The notes beneath the pieces are model-generated. The model did not search any database. It was given only the letters and a program-made list of their open reading frames with translations, and was not told where the DNA came from. This document shows, in pieces, positions 17,756 to 27,450 of a stretch of 64,000 nt of DNA (its first letter is position 1; every line of letters begins with the position of its first letter). Source of the DNA: Halococcus saccharolyticus DSM 5350 (GTDB lineage Archaea; Halobacteriota; Halobacteria; Halobacteriales; Halococcaceae); contig NZ_AOMD01000025.1 in the NCBI RefSeq assembly GCF_000336915.1, positions 222,431 through 286,430 of the forward strand, written 5' to 3'. The position numbers were made by a program, and so were the translations under genes.

Positions 17756-18735
17756 GATCGACGCCCCCCGTCGGCGGCCGCGGGCGTCGGTCGCGCACCG
17801 GTCAGTCGGTCGAACGGCGTCTCGCGATCCGCGACGGTCACGTGGGTACCGCCCGCGTCAGCGAGCACGTGAATAGCGGCATCGGTCGACTCGACCCGAC
17901 CTGGGCCGGCACGGGCGAGAGTTCGCAACACCCGCTCGCGCTGTGGGTCGCCGCCCGCCTGCTCGATCCGGCCACCGGGGTACACCAGTTCGACTGCGAA
18001 GCCGGCGTCGAGGAGGTGGGTGACGATGCTGGCCGCCGCCGTCGCCATCGCGTCGTCGTAGCCGGCAACCGCCTCGACGGCGACCGTGACCTCGCTCGCA
18101 TCGGCCGCGCTGTCGAACTCCATCACCACGAGGTCGTCGCGCTTCGCGCTCGACTTCCAGTGGACGTCCCTGAGACTGTCGCCCGGGACGTACTCCCGGA
18201 GTTCGTCGAACGCCTCTCGGTCGTCGAACGGGTCGTGGCCGCCGAACGCGCTATCGACGCCGGTGAGTCGGTAACACTCCGGGTAGATGAGCAGCGGCGT
18301 CCGCTTGGCGTACGTGAACGTCTTCGTGAACAGCCCGAGAACGTCCGTCACCGTGAGCGTGAGCGGTCCCAATCGGTATTCGCCACGCTCCGCCAGTTCG
18401 ATGTCGTATTCGAGGGTCGCCGGCAACGCCCGCTTCGCGGGCGAGAAGTCGGTCCGGAGCCCGTCGTCGACGACCTCCTCGATCCGCGCGGTCAGCGCGT
18501 CGTCGGCGTCAATGTCGACGCGGATAGTTCGTGATTCGCCGGGAAACCCCGCCGTCGGCTGGCGTCGATCGATCGTCGGCCGATCAGCGAGACGGAGCTG
18601 GATCGCGCCGGCAGCGAGCGCCACAACCCCAGGAACCACGACCGCGTTGAGCGAGCGTGCGCCGAACGTCGCAGCGAGCCAGACCGCGAGCACACACACG
18701 AAAGCGAGCACGATCGCCCGGCGAGTCGGTCTCAT
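17752..18735 (-). CDS. DUF58 domain protein
   Basis: A 327-residue protein with two N-terminal membrane helices (residues 8-45). The DUF58 core is recognised by REYVPGDSLRDVHWKSSAKR near residue 185-205, which precedes a von Willebrand A-like fold. It lies between moxR and the transglutaminase gene with four-base overlaps at both ends. In such operons the MoxR ATPase is thought to remodel the DUF58 partner. A role in envelope maintenance is inference. Confidence 0.93.
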   Translation of the reverse strand: MRPTRRAIVLAFVCVLAVWLAATFGARSLNAVVVPGVVALAAGAIQLRLADRPTIDRRQPTAGFPGESRTIRVDIDADDALTARIEEVVDDGLRTDFSPAKRALPATLEYDIELAERGEYRLGPLTLTVTDVLGLFTKTFTYAKRTPLLIYPECYRLTGVDSAFGGHDPFDDREAFDELREYVPGDSLRDVHWKSSAKRDDLVVMEFDSAADASEVTVAVEAVAGYDDAMATAAASIVTHLLDAGFAVELVYPGGRIEQAGGDPQRERVLRTLARAGPGRVESTDAAIHVLADAGGTHVTVADRETPFDRLTGARPTPAAADGGRRS

Positions 18736-19724
18736 TCGACCCGGACCGACGACAGCGCCGCCCTGACCACGTCCGCACCTGTCCGGTCGGTTCCCGACGC
18801 CGGCCGAATCCGATGGGCGAGCGTCACCTCGGCCTCGTGCTGGATGTCGTCGGGGATCACGTACCCTCGACCGTCGAGCGCGGCCCGCGCCTGGGCCGCC
18901 CGGAGGAGCGAGAGCGAGCCACGTGGACTGACACCGAGTTCGGCCCGTTCGCGGGTGTGGTTGGCGAGTCGAGTGACGTACTGGCGGATCGGTCCCTCGA
19001 CCGTGACCTCGCCGACCGTGGCGCGCGCACCCCGGAGCTGGTCGAGGGTCGCGACCGGTTCGAGACGATCGATCGGATGCGTTCCGACAGTTCTGTCGAG
19101 CATCGCCGACTCGGCGTCGGGCTCGGGATAGCCGAGTTCGAGGCGTTTCATGAACCGATCTACCTCGGCGACCGGGAGTTCGTAGGTGCGACCCCGTTCG
19201 ATGGCGTTCTGCGTCGCGATAACGGTGAAGGGTTGCTCGAGCGCGTAGGTAGTGCCGTCGACGGTGACCTGGGTCTCCTCCATCGCTTCGAGGAGCGCGC
19301 TCTGGGTCTTTGGGGGCGCACGATTGATCTCGTCACCGAGCACTACGTTGGCGAAGATCGGGCCGGGCCGGAAGTCGAACTCCCGCGTCTTCTGGTTGAA
19401 CACGTTGGTGCCAGTCACGTCCGAAGGGAGCAAATCGGGCGTGAACTGCACACGGGAAAAGGAGCTCTCGAACGAGCGCGCGATCGCGCGCGCGAGCATC
19501 GTTTTGCCGACACCGGGAACGTCCTCCAGCAGGACGTGCCCGCGCCCGAGTATCGCGGTCACGATGTGTTCGATCGCGTCGTGGCTGCCGACGATCACTC
19601 GTTCGGTGTTCTCGATGACGGTTCGGGCGAGGTCGCCGACCTCGTCGATCGACAGCTGCCGTTCGGTTTCTGGATGTGTCGTCTCGACTCGGCCGGACTC
19701 TGTGTCGGTGTTCGCATCCGTCAT
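18732..19724 (-). CDS. moxR: MoxR family AAA+ ATPase
   Basis: A 330-residue AAA+ ATPase. Walker A is LEDVPGVGKTMLARA (near 66-80), Walker B is VVLGDEINRAPPKTQ (near 120-135), and sensor/Arg-finger blocks are ATQNAIERGRTYELP and EVDRFMKRLELGYP. I chose the ATG at 19724 (MTDANTDTES) because longer in-frame starts add a stretch with no homology pattern. It is the first gene of the MoxR-DUF58-transglutaminase operon and overlaps the DUF58 start by four bases. MoxR proteins act as chaperones for metal or substrate loading. Confidence 0.94.
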   Translation of the reverse strand: MTDANTDTESGRVETTHPETERQLSIDEVGDLARTVIENTERVIVGSHDAIEHIVTAILGRGHVLLEDVPGVGKTMLARAIARSFESSFSRVQFTPDLLPSDVTGTNVFNQKTREFDFRPGPIFANVVLGDEINRAPPKTQSALLEAMEETQVTVDGTTYALEQPFTVIATQNAIERGRTYELPVAEVDRFMKRLELGYPEPDAESAMLDRTVGTHPIDRLEPVATLDQLRGARATVGEVTVEGPIRQYVTRLANHTRERAELGVSPRGSLSLLRAAQARAALDGRGYVIPDDIQHEAEVTLAHRIRPASGTDRTGADVVRAALSSVRVE

Positions 19725-19935
19725 GGATTGTAGGCTAGCGTGGGTAACGGGCCGACATTGGGGACGCTCGCCGACTCGTTCTCGTGGCTGTTTCTGGGGC
19801 CGCACGCTTGTAACCTTACTGTTCGCATGTGACTGCCACACACCCCCGAGACAGATGGATTCACCGGACACTGGCGAACGCTGCTGGTCGAGTCCAGCGA
19901 TGAAGACGGCACGCAGCCAACGGAGTCCGGAAAAC

Positions 19936-19943
19936 CGATATAG
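19936..19943 (+). promoter_or_regulatory. TATA box for the DUF5797 gene
   Basis: CGATATAG lies 24-31 bases upstream of the ATG at 19967, consistent with a leaderless transcript. It sits in the 242-base gap between this gene and the divergent moxR operon. Confidence 0.5.
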
Positions 19944-19966
19944 CGGGTTCGATTACGTCCTGTTCG

Positions 19967-20488
19967 ATGGGGCTCTCCGACGAGGCGACGGCGCGTCTCG
20001 AAGACGTGGTCGCACTCCAGCCGACGAAAAACGCCGAACTCGCCGAACGGTGGGGGATGGACGGCGGTAGCGAGGTCCACCAGTACCTCGAAAGCGAGCT
20101 GGCCGATCACTACTACCGCGACGAGAACAGTCTGATCCGCGCGACCGCCGACGCTGCGACGCTGGTCGGCGAAGAACCCAACGAGGACGGTCCACGAACC
20201 GTTCGCGTTCCCGCACTCCAACACCGGGCGTTCGGGGTCGTCGCCGACCACGACGAACGCGCCGAGAGCGTGGTCTCGGTGCTTCACAAGCTCCGCGACG
20301 ATGCGGCCGATGTGGGCGGAAACGGGGGTACGACCGACGACGACGATCTCACTGCCGACGACGTGCGCTCGGCGTTGCGCGGCCTCGAACGTCGGGGCGT
20401 CGTCGAAGTGATCCAGCGGACGGTGCCGACCTTCCGGCTCGCGGTCGAACGCGACGCGGTGTCGATCGAGCCGATCGACGACGAGTGA
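19967..20488 (+). CDS. DUF5797 family protein, winged-helix-like
   Basis: A 173-residue protein. The opening MGLSDEATARLEDVVALQPT and the following ERWGMDGGSEVHQYLESELA are hallmarks of DUF5797. Predicted helices at the start and end and a C-terminal RGLERRGVVEVIQRTVPTF resemble winged-helix DNA-binding modules, so a regulator is plausible. An Asp/Gly-rich linker (DVGGNGGTTDDDDL) separates the parts. The stop is immediately next to that of the convergent DUF5787 gene. Confidence 0.87.
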   Translation: MGLSDEATARLEDVVALQPTKNAELAERWGMDGGSEVHQYLESELADHYYRDENSLIRATADAATLVGEEPNEDGPRTVRVPALQHRAFGVVADHDERAESVVSVLHKLRDDAADVGGNGGTTDDDDLTADDVRSALRGLERRGVVEVIQRTVPTFRLAVERDAVSIEPIDDE

Positions 20489-21562
20489 TTACTCCGGCAG
20501 TTCGGGCCGCCTACGGTCGCGTCTTCGCGCCAGCAATCGTTTCACGGCACTGCCTGGCCCGCCCTCGATCGGCCAGCCCGCAGCGCGCCAGTTCGGGGGT
20601 TCGGGCTCGAATTTCGGACAGGATCCCGCACACTCGGCCGCGGTCTGACGGCGCTCCTTCGCCGCACACCACGGCAGCACGTCCCGACTCCCGTCGCGTT
20701 TGTCGCGACGCAGTTCGAAGTGGCGGCAGTCGGGTCGCATCGTGTCGACATACGACCGCCAGCCGCGCTCGTAGGCGCGCTCGGCGATCGCGAGCCGTTT
20801 CCCACGTTTCCACACTGGGCTTGCGTACTCGAAGCGTGCAGCCGACCGGTCGTGAGCCCCACCCGTCGGCCGGTCGAGAATCCGCGTGCCCGGTTCGTCG
20901 ACCGCGAGCGTTCGCGGGTGCCACGCGACGCTCGTATCGTCGCCAGCCGTGCCCTCACCGAGAACCAGCACGCCCGCTTCGACCGGGAAATCTTCGAGCA
21001 GGACGGGTTCGATGGAGTCGTCGGTCGCAGCGGTCGCGACCCAGACCTCGTCGGCGAGGCCGAGCGCGACGTCGTGCTCGATCTGGCCCGCGAGGGCGCG
21101 CGCGGCGCTCGCGGTGAGATCGGGTTTGTTCTCGATCGCGATCACGCGCTCGATCCAGTCGGGGTAGGCCCACTTTCGCCGGAGTTCGATCCGGTTGCCG
21201 CGCTGCCTGGTCTCGACGATCTCCCGATCGGCTGCACGGTGGACGGCCTCGCGGACGTACCGCCAAGGATAATCGGGCTCGGGGAGCGCGTCGCGGTACC
21301 ACATCCACTCGGCGGGTGCGTGCCGAACGACGCCCAAGAGATCGGAATCGAGTCGGTCGGTGCCAAAGCGAGCGCGTGCCGCGAGTGCGTTGGCGTCGGT
21401 CTCGACGATCACGGTGTCCCACCGCCGGTGTTTCGTGCCGAGCTGGCGCGCCACGATCGCCGTGGTATCGGGGTCGTGCGTATCGCCCGGCGGCCAGTTG
21501 CGCTCGGCCCAGCCGCACACTCGGAGTTCGAACTCGAACTCGGTGTCGGCGCTCTCCGTCAC
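20489..21562 (-). CDS. DUF5787 family protein, probable nuclease-like fold
   Basis: A 357-residue protein. The order of blocks, EFELRVCGWAERNWPP, WAYPDWIERVIAIENKPDL and VALGLADEVWVATAAT, identifies DUF5787. The IAIENKPDL strand with Glu-x-Lys preceded by an acidic residue resembles a PD-(D/E)xK nuclease core, and the C-terminus has a Cys cluster (CRHFEL, LPWCAAKERR, CAGSCPKFE) that may hold metal or an Fe-S cluster, as in RecB-family nucleases. The enzymatic role is my inference; the family itself is uncharacterised. Confidence 0.85.
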   Translation of the reverse strand: MTESADTEFEFELRVCGWAERNWPPGDTHDPDTTAIVARQLGTKHRRWDTVIVETDANALAARARFGTDRLDSDLLGVVRHAPAEWMWYRDALPEPDYPWRYVREAVHRAADREIVETRQRGNRIELRRKWAYPDWIERVIAIENKPDLTASAARALAGQIEHDVALGLADEVWVATAATDDSIEPVLLEDFPVEAGVLVLGEGTAGDDTSVAWHPRTLAVDEPGTRILDRPTGGAHDRSAARFEYASPVWKRGKRLAIAERAYERGWRSYVDTMRPDCRHFELRRDKRDGSRDVLPWCAAKERRQTAAECAGSCPKFEPEPPNWRAAGWPIEGGPGSAVKRLLARRRDRRRPELPE

Positions 21563-21923
21563 GTCCGGGAGTCCGTCGTGTGGTGACTAAGCCGTTCGGT
21601 TCCTATGGTCCATCGTCGTCTGATTGCTTTGTTTCGGGTTGGTTTCATCGGTCGTCTGATTCGACGACGGAGTTCAGCACTTCGAGGACTGAGCCGACAC
21701 AAATGAGGACCGCAACCACACGCCTCCTCATCCGACTCCTTCACTTCGTTCGCTTCGCTCACTCCGTTCAGTCATCCCTCGCGCGAGTCGCGCGTCTCCG
21801 ACGCGCTCACGGGTCGCTTACGCTCCCCGTTCGCATCCGCGGCCCTCCCTTCGGTCGCGCCGCGCTCCGCTCCCGCGCGCCACCGCACCGAGACCAAAGG
21901 TTTTCCACTCGACAGACGAGCGG
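21563..21923. repeat. Gene-free region with palindromic repeats
   Basis: The 361 bases between DUF5787 and the Ap4A hydrolase gene hold no supported frame. From 21717 on they match the style of the other intergenic repeats: CTTCACTTCGTTCGCTTCGCTCACTC, GCGCGAGTCGCGCG, GCTTACGCTCCCCGTTCGCATCCG and GGCCCTCCCTTCGGTCGCGCCGCGCTCCGC. They end just before the minus-strand gene 3' end, so a transcription-ending role is possible. Confidence 0.5.
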
Positions 21924-22349
21924 TCAGTACCCCTCGTCGTCGAGGAAGCGATGAGCCTCTCGAAAGATGTCGCGCGGGCCGTCTTGGGTGATCGTATTGA
22001 TGGCTTGTTCGTAGTCGCGCCACTGGTGGTCACGGTGTTCGTGGGAGAGCTCGGCGCTCGCCTCCTCGGATTCGGCGATGAACAGGTGGACGGTCTTGTG
22101 AATCGTCTCGCCGCCCGCCTGGAACACGTAGCTGTACTCGCGGCGGAAGCCGTTGAGGAGCCGGAAATCGGTGATTCCGGCCTCTTCCTCGACCTCGCGG
22201 ATCGCGGTCTGTTGGAGTTCTTCGCTCCCTTCGACGCCGCCTTTGGGGAACTCCCAGTCCCCGGGGCGACTCTTGAGGAGCAGGTACTCGCGGCGGCCCC
22301 TCGTATCCCGGAAGAGGATAGCCCCCGCGCTCGTCGCATCGACTGCCAT
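21924..22349 (-). CDS. NUDIX hydrolase, bis(5'-nucleosyl)-tetraphosphatase type
   Basis: A 141-residue enzyme. The Nudix box is FPKGGVEGSEELQQTAIREV followed by EEEAGI (residues about 35-60). The VDATSAGAILFRDTRG start, LLLKSRPGDWEFPKG and the HEHRDHQWRDYEQA segment fit the asymmetric Ap4A hydrolase group. It would remove Ap4A-type dinucleotides made under stress. It stands alone, divergent from the S10-like gene. Confidence 0.92.
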   Translation of the reverse strand: MAVDATSAGAILFRDTRGRREYLLLKSRPGDWEFPKGGVEGSEELQQTAIREVEEEAGITDFRLLNGFRREYSYVFQAGGETIHKTVHLFIAESEEASAELSHEHRDHQWRDYEQAINTITQDGPRDIFREAHRFLDDEGY

Positions 22350-22508
22350 TGCTTGCTATACACGGTCGGCGTTTAATTGGTTACTGCTTCGTCGCGCCGA
22401 TGGAATCCTGCGGTGCTGCTCTTTGAGCGCTGGCGATCGAGCCGGGAGCGTCGAACAGGAACTGTGGGTTTTTACCCACGGACTGGCGAGTGGCGAGACA
22501 CAACTGCC

Positions 22509-22835
22509 ATGCCCTTCGTCACGAAACTCAGACTCACGAGCGGCGATCGGGGTGCGCTCGATCGGGTGGTCGACGACATCAAGACGACCGCCGCACGCAA
22601 GGGCGTGGAGTTCAACGGGCCCCATCCCGCTCCGCCCGCCGAGCGTCGCGTCCCCCAGTCGAAAGGTCTCTCAGCCTACGGTGGCCGCTTCGAGGACTGG
22701 ACGTACACCGTCTACGCCCGTTCGATCGAGATCGTCGGTCACGACGAGTTCGCTCGATCGGTCGCGAGCGAGTTCCCCGCCGGAATCCACGCCGAAGTCG
22801 AGATCGAGAGAGTTCGATCCGCGGGGTCAGGCTGA
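22509..22835 (+). CDS. Ribosomal protein uS10 family paralogue
   Basis: A 108-residue protein beginning MPFVTKLRLTSGDRGALDRV. The S10 fold is recognisable in the GVEFNGPHPAPPAERRVPQS loop and the YGGRFEDWTYTVYARSIEIV strand. In haloarchaea the true uS10 gene sits next to elongation factor 1-alpha; this lone gene is the second, divergent S10-like copy (uS10/mL48 group). I used the ATG at 22509 because upstream in-frame codons have no homology pattern. Its role on the ribosome is uncertain. Confidence 0.88.
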   Translation: MPFVTKLRLTSGDRGALDRVVDDIKTTAARKGVEFNGPHPAPPAERRVPQSKGLSAYGGRFEDWTYTVYARSIEIVGHDEFARSVASEFPAGIHAEVEIERVRSAGSG

Positions 22836-22863
22836 CGAAGACGGACAGCGTCGAGGGAGCGCC

Positions 22864-23117
22864 TCAGAGGACGTCCCGCTTTCGGAAGTAAAGTAGTCCG
22901 GCGACCGGCGCGAGGACCGTCCACACGAGCAGAACGACGGCAGCGAACCAGTAGGAGGTCGCGATCGAGTTCGCCGTCTCGCCTGCCGGGAAGAAACCGA
23001 AGCGCCCGCCAGGCGTCGAGATGAGCGGATGGCCACTCGACAGACAGCGACAGGCCGTCGACGGCGGTCACGTCGCCGTTACTGTTCAGTGAAGTTGTCT
23101 ATCTCGATGATTGACAT
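22864..23117 (-). pseudogene. ABC transporter deletion scar: ATPase start joined to permease end
   Basis: Read on the minus strand, 23117 begins MSIIEIDNFTEQ and hits TAA. One base further the frame resumes as NGDVTAVDGLSLSVEW, exactly the opening of an ABC ATPase before Walker A. It then changes frame again into GRFGFFPAGETANS, then TSYWFAAVVLLVWTV and LLYFRKRDVL before the stop at 22864, which is the last helix and terminal motif of an ABC-2 permease. The middle of both genes (about 500 codons) is missing. An internal deletion plus an extra base explain it. Confidence 0.75.
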
Positions 23118-23265
23118 CGAGGTTGTCAGTGCCGCGATGGGTGCGAGCATAAGTCTTGTCCAAACTCGAACAGGGTTCGGGTAATCGAGGTTGCTTCGTC
23201 GATCGAAAAGCGGTCATCGATGCGCCCAACCGACAGTATAACGGTCCGGCGCGTGACCACGTCCC

Positions 23266-24543
23266 ATGCAGCAGTCCACACACGACGACCTGATCCAGCT
23301 GCGCCGCGACCTCCATCGCCACCCCGAACCTGCGTGGCGCGAGTTCTACACCACATCTCGAATCGTCGAGGAGTGCGAACGGATCGGCGTCGACGAACTC
23401 CTCGTCGGCCCGGACGTGCTCGCCGACGGCGAGCGAAACGCGGTCCCGGACGACGACGAACTCCAACGCTGGCACGATCGCGCTCGCGAGGTCGGCGCTC
23501 GCGAGGACGTTCTGGAACGGACCGAAGGGGGCTACACCGGGGCCATCGCGATCCTCGACCGTGGCGACGGTCCCACTGTGGGACTCCGAGTCGACATCGA
23601 CGGACTGCTCCGCGAGGAGGCCACCGACGACGACCACACACCAGTGCGAGAGGGATTTCGCTCGGAGACGGAGGGAATGCACGCCTGTGGCCACGACGCC
23701 CACGCAACTATCGGGATCGGAGTGCTCGAAGCGATCAAGGAGAGCGACTTCGCGGGCACCCTGAAGGTGTTCTTCCAGCCGGGCGAGGAGATGGTCGCGG
23801 GCGGCAAACCGATGGCGAAAGGTGGCCACCTCGACGACGTCGACGCCCTCCTCGCGGTTCACGTCGGGCTCGATCACCCCACCGGCGAGATCGTCGCCGG
23901 CGTCGGGGGCTTCCTGGCGGTTCACCATTTCCGTGCGGATTTCGCCGGAACGCCGGCCCACGCCGGTGGCAAGCCGAACGCAGGCGAGAACGCGGTCCAG
24001 GCGATGGCGACCGCCATCCAGAATCTCTACGCGATCCCACGCCACGAGGACGGCCCCACGCGAGTCAACGCCGGGATGGTCGGCGGCGGCACCGCGACCA
24101 ACATCATCCCCGAGGCGGCGTTCATCGAGGGCGAGGTCCGGGGCGAAACAACCGAACTGATGGAGTACACCCGCGAGCGCGCCGAGCGCGTCCTCGATAA
24201 CGCCGCCGGGATGCACGGCTGCTCGGTCGAGCTCTCGACGGTCGGCGAGGCTCCGAGCGCGACGAGCGACCAGGCACTCGTCGACATCGTGCTCGACGCG
24301 GCGACCGAGAACACCGACGTCGACACGCCGACCGAGCGCGACGACCTCGGCGGGAGCGAGGACGCAACCTACCTGATGCAACGTGTCCAGGAGCACGGCG
24401 GCCACGCGGCCTACGTCGGCGTCGGCACCGACCATCCTGGTGGTCATCACACCGCGACGTTCGACGTCGACGAGGAGTCGATCGCGATCGGTGTCGACGT
24501 GCTCACCGACTCGATTCTGGGGATCGACGATCAGGAGCAGTAG
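23266..24543 (+). CDS. M20 family amidohydrolase/peptidase
   Basis: A 425-residue metal-dependent amidohydrolase of the aminoacylase/AbgB/hippurate hydrolase group. The N-terminus LIQLRRDLHRHPEPAWREF is diagnostic. Metal-ligand motifs are MHACGHDAHATIG (near 140), FQPGEE (near 170) and GVGTDHPGGHHTATFDVDEE near the C-terminus. A TATA-like AGTATAACG is about 30 bases before the ATG, so the transcript is probably leaderless. It cleaves N-acyl or aminobenzoyl-glutamate-like amides; the substrate is not resolvable. Confidence 0.94.
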   Translation: MQQSTHDDLIQLRRDLHRHPEPAWREFYTTSRIVEECERIGVDELLVGPDVLADGERNAVPDDDELQRWHDRAREVGAREDVLERTEGGYTGAIAILDRGDGPTVGLRVDIDGLLREEATDDDHTPVREGFRSETEGMHACGHDAHATIGIGVLEAIKESDFAGTLKVFFQPGEEMVAGGKPMAKGGHLDDVDALLAVHVGLDHPTGEIVAGVGGFLAVHHFRADFAGTPAHAGGKPNAGENAVQAMATAIQNLYAIPRHEDGPTRVNAGMVGGGTATNIIPEAAFIEGEVRGETTELMEYTRERAERVLDNAAGMHGCSVELSTVGEAPSATSDQALVDIVLDAATENTDVDTPTERDDLGGSEDATYLMQRVQEHGGHAAYVGVGTDHPGGHHTATFDVDEESIAIGVDVLTDSILGIDDQEQ

Positions 24544-24604
24544 ACACCCAACGAAGAGCTTCGATCTACGTTAGAAACACTCAAACACTCGGAATCGGCC
24601 GTAT

Positions 24605-25006
24605 ATGTCGGACAAAGTAAGATTCGAAGAGGCAAACGTCGTTCGCCGAGCAGCTGCTGTTACGGTAGATACAATCCTCCTTATTCTTGTTCTCTCAGTT
24701 TCTGCCGTGACAATGGATATGAACTCGACAGTTGTATTTGTCCTTTCCATCGGTATCAGTCAATTCGCTTACTTCTTTCTTTTCGAGGCTATGACTGGCA
24801 GGACGATAGGGAAAATGATGACAGGGATAGAAGTCCGTCGCGCGGACGGATCACGTATCGACGCGAGCAGTTCGTTCACGAGAAACGTTTGGCGGTTCGT
24901 CGACAGTATATTTTATTACACAGTAGGAATTCTCGCTATTTTAGAGTCGGATGAAAAGCAGCGAATCGGGGACAGGCGCGCTCGTACTATCGTAGTGAGA
25001 CGATGA
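24605..25006 (+). CDS. RDD family membrane protein
   Basis: A 133-residue protein with three predicted helices (about 15-35, 42-62, 103-120). The RDD pattern is seen as VVRRAAAVTVDTILL, with the Arg and Asp positions inside helix 1, and FEAMTGRTIGKMMTGIEVRR between the helices. It is lower in G+C than its neighbours. RDD proteins are thought to act in transport or Na+/H+ exchange; I cannot say more. It converges with cdc48. Confidence 0.88.
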   Translation: MSDKVRFEEANVVRRAAAVTVDTILLILVLSVSAVTMDMNSTVVFVLSIGISQFAYFFLFEAMTGRTIGKMMTGIEVRRADGSRIDASSSFTRNVWRFVDSIFYYTVGILAILESDEKQRIGDRRARTIVVRR

Positions 25007-25141
25007 CGGCTGTAGGGCAAGAACCGAGGTTCTGGCTGGAATAAGTAGCCACGAACTTGAACGGTGCCGTACGATTGCGGTCGCGGAAAGCGCCGGTAGC
25101 CCTACCGCGAGCGAGCGAAGTGAGCGAGCGGGAGTTTTTGA

Positions 25142-25188
25142 TGAACGTTTTTACTGCGGGGGGTCGCGCGCCGCAGTAAAAACGTTCA
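25142..25188. terminator. Perfect 18-bp hairpin ending on the cdc48 stop codon
   Basis: TGAACGTTTTTACTGCGG (25142-25159) and CCGCAGTAAAAACGTTCA (25171-25188) are exact reverse complements around an 11-base GC-rich loop. The right arm ends with the three bases that form the TGA stop of cdc48 on the minus strand. Both arms include a T5/A5 run, so the structure can terminate transcription from either side between the convergent RDD and cdc48 genes. The upstream 25064-25141 repeats TACCGCGAGCG and GAGCGAAGTGAGCGAG, as in the 15 kb copy. Confidence 0.75.
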
Positions 25189-27450
25189 CTGGAAGGTCCG
25201 GCCGACCTCGCGGTCCTCGGCGGGTTCGCCGCTGTCGAAGCGGTCCTGGATCTCGTCGTAGCGCTCACGAGTCTCCTCGGTCACGCTTGCGGTGACCTCC
25301 GAGAGCGCGTGCTCGAAGTGGCTCTCGTCGATCCGGACGTTACCGACGCTGCCGTCGATGTCCTCGGGATCGACGCTCTCGATGAACTCCCGGGTCGCGG
25401 CCATCGCGGCCTCGCGGGTGACGGCCTCGATGTCAGCGCCGACGTAGCCCTTCGTCCGGCGGGCGAGATCGGCGAGGTCGATGTCGTCGGCGAGCGGTTT
25501 GTCCCGGGTGTGGACCTCGAAGATCGCTTCGCGGGCGTCCTCGTCGGGCACCGGGACGTGGACGTGGCGATCCAGCCGGCCGGGCCGGAGGAGCGCGCTG
25601 TCGATCAGGTCCGGCCGGTTGGAGGTCGCGATCACCACGACGTCCTCCAGCTCTTCGAGCCCGTCGAGCTCGGTCAGGAGCTGGGAGACGACGCGCTCGC
25701 CAACCCCGGAGTCGCCCATGTTGCGGCCGCGCTCGCCAGCGATCGAGTCGATCTCGTCGAAGAAGATCACCGTCGGAGCGTTCTCGCGCGCCTTGGAGAA
25801 CACCTCGCGGACGCCTTTCTCCGACTCACCGACGAACTTGTTGAGGAGTTCGGGACCCTTGATCGAGATGAAGTTCGACTGGGCCTCGTTCGCGACTGCT
25901 TTGGCGAGCAGGGTCTTCCCGGTGCCTGGCGGCCCGTACATCATCACGCCCTTCGCGGCGTTCATGTCCATCGCCTCGAACACCTCGGGGTAGTCGAGCG
26001 GCCACTGGACGGTCTCGCGCAGGCGCTCTTTGGTGTCTTCGAGACCGCCGACGCTCTCCCATGTGACGTCAGGCACCTCGACGAAGACCTCCCGGAGCGC
26101 GCTCGGCTCGATGCCCTTGAGCGCGTTTTTGACGTCATCACGGGTGACCTGCATCGATTCGAGCACCTCGGCGTCGATCTCCTCCTCGTCGAGATCGAGT
26201 TCGGGCCGGATGCGCCGCAGCGCGTTCATCGCGGACTCCTTCGCGAGGCTCTCGATGTCCGAGCCGACGAACCCGTGGGTGTTCTCGGCGTACTGGTCGA
26301 GATCGATGTCGTCGGCCAGCGGCATCCCGCGGGTGTGGACCTGAAGGATCTCCTTGCGACCTTCCTTGTCGGGCACACCGATTTCGATTTCCCTGTCGAA
26401 CCGGCCACCACGCCGGAGCGCGGGGTCGATCGCGTCGACGCGGTTGGTGGCGGCGATCACGGTGACCTGGCCGCGCTCTTCGAGCCCGTCCATCAGGCTG
26501 AGGAGCTGCGCCACGACCCGGCGCTCGACATCGCCGCTCGTGTCGTCGCGCTTGGGCGCGATCGAGTCGATCTCGTCGATGAACACGATCGCGGGCTCGT
26601 TCTCCTCGGCCTCGTCGAACATCTCGCGGAGCTGTTCCTCCGATTCGCCGTAGTACTTCGACATGATCTCCGGGCCGGAGATCGTCTCGAAGTGGGCGTC
26701 GATCTCGTTCGCGACCGCCTTCGCGATCAGCGTCTTGCCCGTTCCGGGCGGCCCGTGCAGGAGGACTCCCTTCGGCGGCTCGATCCCCAACTGCTGGAAC
26801 AGTTCGGGGTGGCGCATCGGCAGTTCGATCATCTCACGGACCTGTTCGAGCTCGCGGTCGAGTCCGCCGATGTCCTCGTAGGTCACGGAGGGCGTCGTTG
26901 CACCGCTGCCGCCCCCCGCATCGGAGACGATCTCCTCGGCGGGCTTCTCGCTGATCGTGATCTCGGTGTTCTCTGCGACGATCACCGTTCCATCAGGGCT
27001 GGTGTCGGCGACCTTGAGCGGGATGCGCTGGCCCGACCCGCCCGAGAACGGTCCGAACCCGAGCGAGAACGGGATCGTCTGACCCTGGGTGATCGCCTGG
27101 CCCGAGAGTTTGTCACGAACGTACGGCCCGACGTTCCCCCGGATACGGAGGTTCTGGGGCAGCGCCACCGTGACCGACTGGGCAGGACTGACTTCGGCCT
27201 TCTCGACCGTCACGTTGTCGTCGATCCCGACTTGGGCCTCGCTGCGGAGCTGGCCGTCGACCCGGATCACGTCGCGGCCCTGATCGTCGGGGTAGCCCGG
27301 CCACACGCGCGCGATCGCACGCCCTTCGCCGCCGTCGATCACGATGTAGTCGCCGTTTTCGAGGTCGAGCTCGTCCATCGCGGCCCGATCGACCGCCGCG
27401 AGACCGCGGCCGGCGTCCTTCTGTTTCAGGGGTTTGACGGTGAGCTTCAT
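25186..27450 (-). CDS. cdc48: Cdc48/VCP-type AAA+ ATPase
   Basis: A 754-residue double-ring unfoldase that feeds proteins to the proteasome. An N-terminal Cdc48_N double-psi barrel and Cdc48_2 domain (residues 1-190) begin [20 protein letters not shown]. Two AAA domains follow: D1 Walker [14 protein letters not shown] (near 230) and Walker [16 protein letters not shown]2 Walker [14 protein letters not shown] (near 505) and Walker [16 protein letters not shown], each with Arg-finger regions. The start overlaps the stop of the upstream DUF7127 gene by four bases, making a two-gene operon. The stop lies in a terminator-like hairpin. Confidence 0.97.
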   Translation of the reverse strand: MKLTVKPLKQKDAGRGLAAVDRAAMDELDLENGDYIVIDGGEGRAIARVWPGYPDDQGRDVIRVDGQLRSEAQVGIDDNVTVEKAEVSPAQSVTVALPQNLRIRGNVGPYVRDKLSGQAITQGQTIPFSLGFGPFSGGSGQRIPLKVADTSPDGTVIVAENTEITISEKPAEEIVSDAGGGSGATTPSVTYEDIGGLDRELEQVREMIELPMRHPELFQQLGIEPPKGVLLHGPPGTGKTLIAKAVANEIDAHFETISGPEIMSKYYGESEEQLREMFDEAEENEPAIVFIDEIDSIAPKRDDTSGDVERRVVAQLLSLMDGLEERGQVTVIAATNRVDAIDPALRRGGRFDREIEIGVPDKEGRKEILQVHTRGMPLADDIDLDQYAENTHGFVGSDIESLAKESAMNALRRIRPELDLDEEEIDAEVLESMQVTRDDVKNALKGIEPSALREVFVEVPDVTWESVGGLEDTKERLRETVQWPLDYPEVFEAMDMNAAKGVMMYGPPGTGKTLLAKAVANEAQSNFISIKGPELLNKFVGESEKGVREVFSKARENAPTVIFFDEIDSIAGERGRNMGDSGVGERVVSQLLTELDGLEELEDVVVIATSNRPDLIDSALLRPGRLDRHVHVPVPDEDAREAIFEVHTRDKPLADDIDLADLARRTKGYVGADIEAVTREAAMAATREFIESVDPEDIDGSVGNVRIDESHFEHALSEVTASVTEETRERYDEIQDRFDSGEPAEDREVGRTFQ

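Noticed and set aside
15956-17872. Plus-strand 638-codon frame
   Set aside because: Antisense shadow of the transglutaminase and DUF58 genes.
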